Below, piece by piece: positions 1 through 7,312 of a stretch of 9,697 nucleotides of DNA. Origin of the DNA: an uncultured Phenylobacterium sp. Lineage in GTDB: Bacteria > Pseudomonadota > Alphaproteobacteria > Caulobacterales > Caulobacteraceae. Every line of letters begins with the position of its first letter. Positions within the stretch are counted from its first letter, which is position 1. A program made the translations under genes and the position numbers. The DNA lies in assembly GCA_945952175.1 (NCBI GenBank), contig CAMFHW010000123.1, positions 1-9,697 on the forward strand, given 5' to 3'. The notes beneath the pieces are model-generated. The model ran no database searches. It was not told the origin of the DNA and worked only from the letters and a program-made list of their open reading frames with translations.

Positions 1-635
1 GCCCGGCACTCCATCAGCCCGGCCTGGCGCGCGTCCTCGGTCTCGACGATGCCGCCGGGCATGGGCAAGGCCGTGGCGACGTCCGACCAGCGGGTGAGCC
101 GGCGGCGCTCCTCGAACGGGAAGTCGAACAGGGTCGCCAGCATCTGGGTGGTGAGCTCGATCGAGACCCGGTCGACCCAGTCGAACGCCTCGCCGCGCGG
201 CAACTGGTCGAGGATGCGGCCGGCCCGCTCGCGGATGATCGGCTCCAGCACCATCAGGTTGGCGGGCGAGACCACCGGGCTCACGGTCTTGCGCTGCACG
301 TCGTGCTTGGGCGGGTCCATGGCGATGAAGCTCGGCCGGCGCAGGTCGGGCCGCGCGTCGCGGATGGTGATGCCGCCGAGCGCCGCCGCGGAGGAAAAGG
401 CCTGGTGGTTGGTGTCCACCGCCATGATGTCGGCATAGCGGGTGACCGACCAATAGGGGCCGAACTCGCTGTCGCGGCACCAGTGCACCGGCTCCTCGGC
501 GCGCAGGCGCTCGAAGTAGGGCCAGAAGGTGTTGGTGCGGAAGAGCTCCGGATCGCCCGGGTTCATGTCCTCCAGGGGGATCGAATAGGCCCGGTTACGC
601 GCCTCGTCGGCCAGATTCACGGCGCCGTCAGCCAT
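1..635 (-). CDS. Cytochrome P450, CYP153-like (N-terminal part, cut by window edge)
   Basis: The reading frame starts at ATG 635-633 and stays open to base 1, giving 211 residues of a protein that is usually about 420-470 residues. The start is set by an AGGGAG ribosome binding site at 644-649, 8 nt upstream. The protein reads as the front half of a soluble bacterial P450. Near residue 44 it has FERLRAEEPVHWC, then SVTRYADIMAV, then the B'-C region motif MDPPKHDVQRKTV at about residues 105-117, where H and R normally contact the haem propionates. WVDRVSIELTTQMLATLFDF follows at about 153-172. This last block is what I recall from the CYP153 terminal alkane / fatty acid hydroxylases, which need a ferredoxin and a ferredoxin reductase. 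The I-helix, ExxR and haem-cysteine loop lie outside the window, so activity cannot be judged. P450 family is near certain; the CYP153 assignment is from memory. Confidence 0.9.
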   Translation of the reverse strand, partial: MADGAVNLADEARNRAYSIPLEDMNPGDPELFRTNTFWPYFERLRAEEPVHWCRDSEFGPYWSVTRYADIMAVDTNHQAFSSAAALGGITIRDARPDLRRPSFIAMDPPKHDVQRKTVSPVVSPANLMVLEPIIRERAGRILDQLPRGEAFDWVDRVSIELTTQMLATLFDFPFEERRRLTRWSDVATALPMPGGIVETEDARQAGLMECR

Positions 636-643
636 GGTGCGAT

Positions 644-649
644 CTCCCT
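644..649 (-). promoter_or_regulatory. Ribosome binding site of the P450 gene
   Basis: AGGGAG on the minus strand lies 8 nt before ATG 635. It fixes the start of the P450, which is otherwise open at its other end. Confidence 0.7.
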
Positions 650-655
650 GGGAGT

Positions 656-672
656 CGGCGCTCGTGGCGCCG
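656..672 (-). other. Small hairpin between deaminase and P450 genes
   Basis: A perfect 6-bp inverted repeat (CGGCGC / GCGCCG) with a 5-nt loop lies in the 89-nt gap upstream of the P450 start. No T-run follows it on the minus strand, so it is not a standard terminator. It may be a leader structure or chance in GC-rich DNA. I see no convincing promoter in this gap. Confidence 0.3.
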
Positions 673-724
673 TTGAAGGGATGAAAGCCCAATCGGAGGG
701 CCGCAACAAGCCGCCGAAATCGAA

Positions 725-1192
725 CTAAGTTTGGTTCTGACGGGCGGCCCAGGTCGCATAGAGGGCCGGCCCAGCGACGGCCACGGGGTGATGGCGGACG
801 TCGAGGGCCTGGTCGGCCAGGGGCTTGGCGAGCTCGGCGTAGACCGCGGAGGTCGATAGGCCGTAGGGCTCACCATCGGCGTTGGAATGGGCGAAGCGCA
901 CGGCCGCCACACCGGTCAGATGCATCGCCGCCAGGCACATCGGACAAGGCTGGCCGCTGGCATAGACCACGCAGCCGTCGAGGCGCGGGCCCCCGAGCGC
1001 CTGGGCCGCCTTGCGCATCGCGCTGAGCTCGGCATGGGCGGTCGGGTCGCCCGTGGCCCCGATCTCGTTGACGCCGCTGGCGATGACCGCGCCGTCCTTG
1101 ACGACCAAGGCGCCGAAGGGCCGACCGCCGCGCTCGACATTGGCGCGGGCCAGCGCGACGGCCTCCTGCAGGAAGACTTCGTCGGAGTTCAT
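725..1192 (-). CDS. Nucleobase deaminase, GuaD-like (cytidine deaminase superfamily)
   Basis: A 155-residue zinc-dependent deaminase. The zinc and catalytic motifs are both present: HAE at residues 53-55 (His ligand and proton-shuttle Glu) and PCPMC at 82-86 (two Cys ligands). Length, the N-terminal GGRPFGALVVKDG, DPTAHAE and the tail SAVYAELAKP resemble the small guanine deaminases such as B. subtilis GuaD (about 156 residues), which convert guanine to xanthine. Asn42 sits where GuaD has its base-binding Asn. The aromatic residue GuaD has soon after PCPMC is replaced by His-Leu here (91-92), so the substrate could be another purine or a related ring. The start at 1192 is supported by a perfect AGGAGGT 4 nt upstream (1196-1202) and by overlap (ATGA) with the stop of the upstream reductase. 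A longer in-frame version reaching 1444 has no support. It is the third gene of the DinB-reductase-deaminase unit and should be cytoplasmic. Confidence 0.88.
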   Translation of the reverse strand: MNSDEVFLQEAVALARANVERGGRPFGALVVKDGAVIASGVNEIGATGDPTAHAELSAMRKAAQALGGPRLDGCVVYASGQPCPMCLAAMHLTGVAAVRFAHSNADGEPYGLSTSAVYAELAKPLADQALDVRHHPVAVAGPALYATWAARQNQT

Positions 1193-2097
1193 GACACCTC
1201 CTGGGCTTGCCGGATCCGGCGCGCGGTCTCGGCGGACAGTTTGAGGCCCGACGCGGCGATGTTCTCCATCAGATGAGGCATGCGCGTGGCGCCGACGACC
1301 GCGCAGGCGACGCTCGGGTTGGCCAGCACATAGGCCAGGGCCGCCTGGGAGGCGCTCATGTCCGGCAGGTCGTGCAGGAAACGGAAGCGCCGCCCGGCCG
1401 CGAGCTCGCCGCGATGGTTCTTCAGCGCACGCAGCAGGTACCATAGGTCGCGCGGGCCACGCAGCCGTAGTCCGTGCAGGTGGCCCATGGCCAAGGGCAT
1501 GCCCGCCAGGACGCCCTTCCCCGCCTCGGTCGCCCGCGCGATCAGCGGCGCGCGCTCGGGGCGCAGCACATTGTAGTCGACCATGACGACGTCGAACCCA
1601 ACCAGGCCGATCGCGCGATCGATCACGGCGGGGTCGAAGCTGTTGAGCCCCAGCGCACGGACCAGCCCCCTCGCCTTCAGGCCTTGCAAGGCCCCGACGA
1701 AGTCGTCCGTCAGTTCCTCGATGGCCGGCCCGTGAAGCTGAAGCAGCGGCAGGCTTTCCAGGCCCAGGCGCCTCAGGCTCTCGACGGCGCTCGCTTCGAT
1801 CGCGGCAGGGCTCATGTCGCGGACGACGCGGCCGTCGGCAAAGCGCGTGCCCGCCTTGGTGGCGACCACCACGCGGGAGAGGTCCCTGCCCTTCAGCGCC
1901 CGGCCCAGGCGCGGCTCGGCCTCGCCGCGCGAATAGACCGCGCCCGTGTCGAAGAAGGTGACCCCGCGGTCGAGGGCGGCATGGACCAGGGCCAAGGCCT
2001 CAGCCTCGGCGAAGGCCGGCATGCCCCACCAGCTCGCACAGCCGAAGCCGATTTCCGAGACGGTCAAGCCAGTCGCGCCCAGCGGACGGTAGAGCAT
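1189..2097 (-). CDS. Aldo/keto reductase
   Basis: A 302-residue cytoplasmic NAD(P)H-dependent oxidoreductase with the AKR (beta/alpha)8 barrel pattern. The catalytic tetrad is visible: Asp50 and Tyr55 in FFDTGAVYS, Lys81 in VVVATKAG, and His122 in LLQLHGP. GLNSFD (150-155), VDYNVL (173-178) and the late VVGATRMPHLMENIAAS (267-283) are the usual cofactor-side blocks. The opening LGATGLTVSEIGFG and the segment AGMPLAMGHLHG resemble the L-galactose / D-threo-aldose 1-dehydrogenase branch, but the substrate cannot be read from sequence. The gene starts 3 nt after the stop of the DinB-like gene without an obvious ribosome binding site, and its TGA overlaps the deaminase ATG by 4 nt. It is therefore the middle gene of a tight operon. 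Full length, no lesion seen. Confidence 0.93.
   Translation of the reverse strand: MLYRPLGATGLTVSEIGFGCASWWGMPAFAEAEALALVHAALDRGVTFFDTGAVYSRGEAEPRLGRALKGRDLSRVVVATKAGTRFADGRVVRDMSPAAIEASAVESLRRLGLESLPLLQLHGPAIEELTDDFVGALQGLKARGLVRALGLNSFDPAVIDRAIGLVGFDVVMVDYNVLRPERAPLIARATEAGKGVLAGMPLAMGHLHGLRLRGPRDLWYLLRALKNHRGELAAGRRFRFLHDLPDMSASQAALAYVLANPSVACAVVGATRMPHLMENIAASGLKLSAETARRIRQAQEVS
1196..1202 (-). promoter_or_regulatory. Strong ribosome binding site of the deaminase, inside the reductase 3' end
   Basis: AGGAGGT on the minus strand, 3-4 nt before ATG 1192, lies within the last codons of the aldo/keto reductase. Together with the ATGA stop/start overlap it points to translational coupling and selects the 155-residue start. 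Confidence 0.8.
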
Positions 2098-2100
2098 GGG

Positions 2101-2616
2101 TCAGGCGCCGCGCACGGCGTAGAGGAAGCGGGCGTAGCCGATCTCGGCGGCGTTCTTGGCGAGCTCGATATTGGCCCAGGCCACCACGTCGGCGAATGGC
2201 CCATCCCGCATCGGCCAGCGCGAAGCGCCGCTGGCGGTCAGGTCGGCCGTCTCGACGCCCGCCAGCCACCGATCGCGGAGGCCTTGCAACTCATCCCGCA
2301 CGGCCCTGGCGTCGCCCGGCCAAGTGACCGCCTCGCGGGTCAGGGCCGCCGGCCCGAAATTGTGGTCCAGCGCCATCGACCACCAGAAGAGCATGTGCCA
2401 GGTCGTCCAGGCGATGCTGGACGGGCCGAGGTCGTAGGTCTCGCGGTCCGGCCACTGCCCGCGCCACAGGCCGTCGTCGCCGCGCAAGACATGCAATCCA
2501 GCCGCCGCCGGCCGCCAGAGACATTCCTCCGTGGTCAGTCCGTCGAGGTGATGGGCCGCAAGCTTCCAGGCCGTGTCGAACTGGCGCAGCAGGGTCTCGC
2601 GCATCGGGCGGTCCAC
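2101..2616 (-). CDS. DinB-like four-helix protein
   Basis: A 171-residue soluble protein of the DinB / YfiT-like four-helix bundle type. Evidence is the pattern LLRQFDTAWKLAAHHLDGLT near the N-terminus, WTTWHMLFWWSMALDH in the middle (W70, H74, H85) and AWANIELAKNAAEIGYARFLY at the C-terminus (146-166). In metal-binding DinB-like proteins a His in the middle helix and an HxxxH in the last helix hold a divalent ion. Here the middle His is present, but the last helix has Glu/Asn (E151, N155, E158), so metal binding may differ or be absent. Some family members are thiol-dependent transferases; most have no known role and I assign none. The listed start is GTG 2616; ATG 2604 (four residues shorter) is possible, and neither has a strong ribosome binding site. 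It is first in the reductase-deaminase operon and diverges from the tRNA, whose 5' end is only 32 nt away. Confidence 0.82.
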   Translation of the reverse strand: MDRPMRETLLRQFDTAWKLAAHHLDGLTTEECLWRPAAAGLHVLRGDDGLWRGQWPDRETYDLGPSSIAWTTWHMLFWWSMALDHNFGPAALTREAVTWPGDARAVRDELQGLRDRWLAGVETADLTASGASRWPMRDGPFADVVAWANIELAKNAAEIGYARFLYAVRGA

Positions 2617-2631
2617 ATTCCCGCGAAATCG

Positions 2632-2639
2632 GCTAGAAG
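2632..2639 (+). promoter_or_regulatory. Probable -10 element of tRNA-Val
   Basis: GCTAGAAG matches the Caulobacter housekeeping -10 pattern GCTANAWC at all but the last base. Transcription would start near 2645, a few bases before the mature tRNA, which is normal for a single tRNA gene. The -35 region (around 2611-2619) is a poor match. The element overlaps the region just upstream of the divergent DinB-like gene. Confidence 0.5.
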
Positions 2640-2648
2640 ACCCGCCGC

Positions 2649-2725
2649 GGGCGGCTAGCTCAGTTGGTCAGAGCACCTGGTTTACACCCAGGGGGTCGGG
2701 GGTTCGAACCCCTCGCCGCCCACCA
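2649..2725 (+). tRNA. tRNA-Val (anticodon UAC)
   Basis: A complete 77-nt cloverleaf with encoded CCA. The acceptor stem is GGGCGGC / GCCGCCC (2649-2655 with 2715-2721), the D arm GCTC...GAGC (2658-2674), the anticodon stem CCTGG / CCAGG (2676-2680 with 2688-2692), the loop TTTACAC with anticodon TAC at 2683-2685, and the T arm GGGGG-TTCGAAC-CCCTC (2698-2714, one G-T pair). The discriminator base is A2722 and CCA is 2723-2725. It reads GUA and related valine codons. It is the only plus-strand gene in the window and ends in the bidirectional terminator shared with hup. Confidence 0.97.
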
Positions 2726-2746
2726 CTTCCCTGGCAGGCGGTCACG

Positions 2747-2780
2747 AAAACGACGGCCGCCAGCCCGGCGACCGTCCTTT
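2747..2780. terminator. Bidirectional intrinsic terminator between tRNA-Val and hup
   Basis: A 10-bp stem (2752-2761 with 2767-2776, one G-T wobble) encloses a 5-nt loop. On the minus strand it is followed by GTTTTCG and serves hup, whose stop is at 2806. On the plus strand it is followed by CTTTCC and serves the tRNA. The convergent arrangement fits a shared terminator. The minus-strand T-run is the better one. Confidence 0.7.
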
Positions 2781-2805
2781 CCGGTAATCGGATCTGCGCG
2801 GTGGC

Positions 2806-3078
2806 CTAGTTCAGCGCGCCCTTCAGGCCTTCGCCGACGCGGAAGCGCGCGGTCTTGGAGGCCGGCCGCTTCACGGTCTCGCCCGTGCGCGGATTGCGGG
2901 CCGTCCCCGCGGCGCGCTTGACCGGCACGAAACTGCCGAAACCCACGAGACGGACTTCGTCTCCCGCCTTCAGCGACGCCGTGACGCTGTCGATGAACGC
3001 CTCCAGCGCGTCCTTCGCCTGCGCCTTGTTGAGCCCCGCCTTGTCGGCGATCGCCGTCACGAGTTCGGCCTTGGTCAT
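2806..3078 (-). CDS. hup: HU family DNA-binding protein
   Basis: A 90-residue nucleoid protein, full length for the HU/IHF family. The N-terminal helix pair MTKAELVTAIADKAGLNKAQAK... is followed by the beta-saddle VRLVGFGSFVPVKRAAG (about 42-58). The DNA-intercalating arm carries RNPRTGE at 61-67, with the conserved Pro63. The last part, VKRPASKTARFRVGEGLKGALN, is the usual C-terminus. GFGSF with RNPxTGE supports HU rather than IHF. It bends and compacts DNA without strong sequence preference. The start has GGGAG 9 nt upstream (3088-3092). The gene has its own promoter (3154-3181) and terminator (2747-2776). hup following lon is the order known in Caulobacter and many other proteobacteria. 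Confidence 0.96.
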   Translation of the reverse strand: MTKAELVTAIADKAGLNKAQAKDALEAFIDSVTASLKAGDEVRLVGFGSFVPVKRAAGTARNPRTGETVKRPASKTARFRVGEGLKGALN

Positions 3079-3112
3079 ATCCTGTCTCTCCCAGCCCGTT
3101 CTTGTTTTCCGC

Positions 3113-3128
3113 GAACCGCTCGCGGTTC
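3113..3128 (-). other. Hairpin in the hup 5' leader
   Basis: GAACCG-CGAG-CGGTTC on the minus strand forms a 6-bp stem (7-bp with a 2-nt loop) in the roughly 70-nt leader between the predicted start of transcription and the hup ATG. No T-run follows, so it is not an attenuator. It could stabilise the mRNA. Confidence 0.4.
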
Positions 3129-3134
3129 TCGCGT

Positions 3135-3176
3135 GGCTGCCTCGCGGGGGCCGATTATGTCGGTCCTGAGGCAGCC
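3135..3176. repeat. Inverted repeat straddling the hup promoter (operator-like)
   Basis: Two perfect 9-bp arms, GGCTGCCTC (3135-3143) and GAGGCAGCC (3168-3176), are separated by 24 bp, with 33 bp between centres (about three helical turns). One arm lies between -35 and -10; the other lies just after the predicted start of transcription. The placement suggests a repressor or autoregulatory site. A stem in RNA is less likely because only one arm would be transcribed. Confidence 0.45.
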
Positions 3177-3181
3177 GTCAA
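3154..3181 (-). promoter_or_regulatory. hup promoter (housekeeping sigma type)
   Basis: On the minus strand, -35 TTGACG (3176-3181, next base G, so a perfect TTGACGS) and -10 CATAAT (3154-3159) are separated by 16 bp. Both are 5/6 to the general consensus. Transcription would start near 3147, giving a leader of about 70 nt. It is the clearest promoter in the window, as expected for an abundant protein such as HU. Confidence 0.7.
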
Positions 3182-3186
3182 ACGGA

Positions 3187-3213
3187 CGCGGCGCGGGAAA
3201 TTCCCGCGCCGCG
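3187..3213 (-). terminator. Stem-loop after lon, probable terminator
   Basis: A perfect 13-bp inverted repeat with a 1-nt centre (11-bp GC stem with a 5-nt loop in practice) begins 26 nt past the lon stop. The minus-strand tail is only TCCGTTT, so the T-run is weak and termination may be partial. The hup -35 starts 5 nt beyond the stem. Confidence 0.6.
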
Positions 3214-3238
3214 CGAATTAACGTCGATTTTCGTCAAT

Positions 3239-5638
<2,400 letters not shown>

Positions 5639-5648
5639 GATGCATCAA

Positions 5649-5653
5649 CTCCT
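5649..5653 (-). promoter_or_regulatory. Ribosome binding site of lon
   Basis: AGGAG lies 10 nt before ATG 5638, longer than the usual 5-9. An out-of-frame ATG at 5645-5643 sits between them, closer to the ideal distance, and could compete for initiation. Confidence 0.55.
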
Positions 5654-5703
5654 GGCCGGCCCCCCTTTCTAGGCAGAGCCAAGCCCTTGTCCGGGCCGTG
5701 GTC

Positions 5704-5724
5704 ACTCGGGCGATGCGCCCGAGT
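5704..5724 (-). promoter_or_regulatory. Perfect hairpin 2 in the lon leader
   Basis: ACTCGGGCG-CAT-CGCCCGAGT on the minus strand forms a 9-bp perfect stem with a 3-nt loop. Its arm includes part of a GANTC site (5721-5725), the target of the CcrM methylase in alphaproteobacteria. No T-run follows, so it is not a terminator. It lies 65 nt before the lon start. Confidence 0.5.
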
Positions 5725-5736
5725 CGGACGACCCAG

Positions 5737-5752
5737 CCGTCTTTCAAGACGG
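5737..5752 (-). promoter_or_regulatory. Perfect hairpin 1 in the lon leader
   Basis: CCGTCTT-GA-AAGACGG on the minus strand is a perfect 7-bp inverted repeat, likely a 6-bp stem with a UGAA loop. It lies at the very 5' end of the predicted lon mRNA (start near 5759). It contains CTTGAAA, the sigma-32 -35 consensus, but no fitting -10 lies downstream. A protein-binding palindrome is an equal possibility. Confidence 0.45.
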
Positions 5753-5765
5753 TTTGTCAGCGCCT

Positions 5766-5795
5766 TTATGTGGACGCTTCGCGCATCCATTCAAG
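5766..5795 (-). promoter_or_regulatory. Sigma-32-like promoter of lon
   Basis: On the minus strand, CTTGAAT (5789-5795) and CCACATAA (5766-5773) are 15 bp apart. Compared with the heat-shock consensus CTTGAAA / CCCCATNT this is 6/7 and close to full in the -10, with a normal spacer. A weak housekeeping reading (TTGAAT, then CATAAA after 18 bp) overlaps it. Heat induction of lon is known in many bacteria. The start of transcription would be near 5759, leaving a leader of about 120 nt. Confidence 0.5.
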
Positions 5796-5814
5796 CTGAG
5801 CCGGATGCTGAGCC
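5795..5814. repeat. 8-bp direct repeat abutting the lon -35
   Basis: GGCTCAGC occurs twice on the minus strand (5795-5802 and 5807-5814), with a 12-bp period, and touches the predicted -35. It could be a tandem activator or repressor site. The rest of this gap up to the exporter stop (5815-5881) shows only a weak 4-bp hairpin and no good terminator. Confidence 0.3.
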
Positions 5815-5881
5815 CCAAACCCCTTCCGAAGTGTGTTCGTTCCGGCCCACGGCGAATTGCCGCACGGGCGATCTGGAAGCC

Positions 5882-7300
5882 TCAGCGCGCACCGCGGCCG
5901 GGGGCGGTGAACAGCCCGATGAGGCCCGCTCCGGCCGCGCCGATCGCCGCCGCGATCATGGCGATCCGGTAGCCGCCGGCGGCGCCCGCGCCCTGCGGCG
6001 CGACGAATCCCACCAGGGCGACCGCCAGCAGGCCCGCGACCCGCGCCACCGCGTTGTTCACGCCGGACGCCGCGCCCTCGTAGTCCTCCGACACCGAGCC
6101 CAGCACGACGTCGGTCAGAGGCGCCACGGCGAGGCCCAGGCCGAGGGCGAGAACCGCCAAGCCCGGAAACACACCCAGCCAGTAGTCGAACGCGGAGGCG
6201 GTGGCCGCCAGGATCGCGAAGCCGGCCCCCGCCAGCATAGGTCCCACCGACAGCATGAACCGCGCGCCGAGCCAAGCGGTCAGGCGGCCCGCGAGGGGCG
6301 ACAGCAGGCTGAGCCCGATCGACAGCGGTAGCAGGGCCGCACCGGCCGCCGTCGCGTCGTAGCCTCGCGCCTGGATCAGCTGGTAGGGCAACAGGAACAG
6401 CGCGCCGCCGAAGGCGCCGTAGAGCAGCAGGGTCAGGCCATTGGCGCCGGAGAAGGCCCGCGAGCGGAATAGGGTCAGCGGCAGCATCGGGGCGCTCGCC
6501 TTCCGCTCGATGGCCAGGAACACGGCCACGGCCACCAGGCCGCCGACGAGCGCGACAATCACCAGGGGCTCGGCGGGGCCGCGGCGCGGCGCGTCCGTCA
6601 GGCCCCAGGTGATGGCGGCGAGCCCCAGGGTGGCCGCCGCCGCGCCCATGAGGTCGACGGGTCCCCGGCTCGATGCGCGGCTCTCCTTGGCTCCGAACGC
6701 CAGGAAGAGAACGGCAAGGGCGGCGACGGGCAGGTTGATCAGGAACACGGCGCGCCAGGAGACCGTATCGGTGAGCCAGCCGCCCAGCACCGGCCCCAAT
6801 GCGCTGGTGAGGCCGCCGGCCCCGGCCCAGATGCCGATTGCCCGTCCCCGCGCCGCCTTGTCGAAGGCCGCGCCCAGGATGGCGAGGCTGGCCGGGACCA
6901 ACAGGGCCGCGCCCACCCCCTGGATCATGCGGGCGGCGATCAGCAGGGCGAGGCTCGGGGCGAGGCCGCAGAGCAGCGAGGCGAGGCTGAAGAGCCCCAC
7001 CCCGATCATAAAGACCCGCTTGCGGCCATAGCGGTCCGCCGCCGCCCCGCCCGCCAGGACCAGGGCGCCGAGCATCAGCATGTAAGCGTTCATCACCCAC
7101 TGGGCCTGGGCGAGATCGCCGCCGAGACTCTTCTGGAGCACCGGGAGGGTGAGGTTTACCGCGGAGCCGTCGATGAACGCCAGGCTGGATCCCAGGACCG
7201 TACCGGCCAAGACGAGCGACGCTCGCCCGCCGCCGACATGGGTTTCGGCGGCCGAAGAGACCACGCCGCGATCGCAGGGCGACGGGGCGAGCTGGCTCAT
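5882..7300 (-). CDS. MFS efflux transporter, DHA2 (EmrB/QacA) type
   Basis: A 472-residue inner-membrane protein with about 14 hydrophobic segments, typical of drug:H+ antiporters of the DHA2 family. Motif D1 is AFIDGSAVNLTLP (41-53, with Asp44 in TM1). Motif A is GGAAADRYGRKRV (84-96) after TM2. The antiporter motif C is GLTSALGPVLGGW (163-175) in TM5. A conserved late segment GVNNAVARVAGLLAVAL is at 413-429. Substrate cannot be inferred; drugs, detergents or a small metabolite are all possible. No EmrA-like partner is nearby. The ATG at 7300 lies 12 nt after the stop of the upstream membrane gene, without a visible ribosome binding site; GTG at codon 13 is an alternative. The two are probably co-transcribed. 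Between clpX and lon it is an unusual neighbour. Confidence 0.93.
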   Translation of the reverse strand: MSQLAPSPCDRGVVSSAAETHVGGGRASLVLAGTVLGSSLAFIDGSAVNLTLPVLQKSLGGDLAQAQWVMNAYMLMLGALVLAGGAAADRYGRKRVFMIGVGLFSLASLLCGLAPSLALLIAARMIQGVGAALLVPASLAILGAAFDKAARGRAIGIWAGAGGLTSALGPVLGGWLTDTVSWRAVFLINLPVAALAVLFLAFGAKESRASSRGPVDLMGAAAATLGLAAITWGLTDAPRRGPAEPLVIVALVGGLVAVAVFLAIERKASAPMLPLTLFRSRAFSGANGLTLLLYGAFGGALFLLPYQLIQARGYDATAAGAALLPLSIGLSLLSPLAGRLTAWLGARFMLSVGPMLAGAGFAILAATASAFDYWLGVFPGLAVLALGLGLAVAPLTDVVLGSVSEDYEGAASGVNNAVARVAGLLAVALVGFVAPQGAGAAGGYRIAMIAAAIGAAGAGLIGLFTAPGRGAR

Positions 7301-7312
7301 GGGATGGCGCGG

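Noticed and set aside
725..1444. Longer 239-residue version of the deaminase
   Set aside because: The extra N-terminus is out-of-frame reading of the reductase. A perfect AGGAGGT and the ATGA overlap support the start at 1192.
2649..2725. tRNA-Val as an attachment site for an integrated element
   Set aside because: No repeat of the tRNA 3' end and no integrase or phage genes occur in the window; the tRNA is followed by a terminator and hup.
3217..3231. Possible CtrA site (TTAA-N7-TTAA) after lon
   Set aside because: Only one half-site matches (TTAA-N7-TTTC), and it lies beside the lon stop, upstream of the hup -35 and the lon stem-loop.
5737..5759. Plus-strand intrinsic terminator (stem followed by TTTG)
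   Set aside because: No plus-strand gene lies upstream and the T-run is only three bases; it fits better as a lon leader element.
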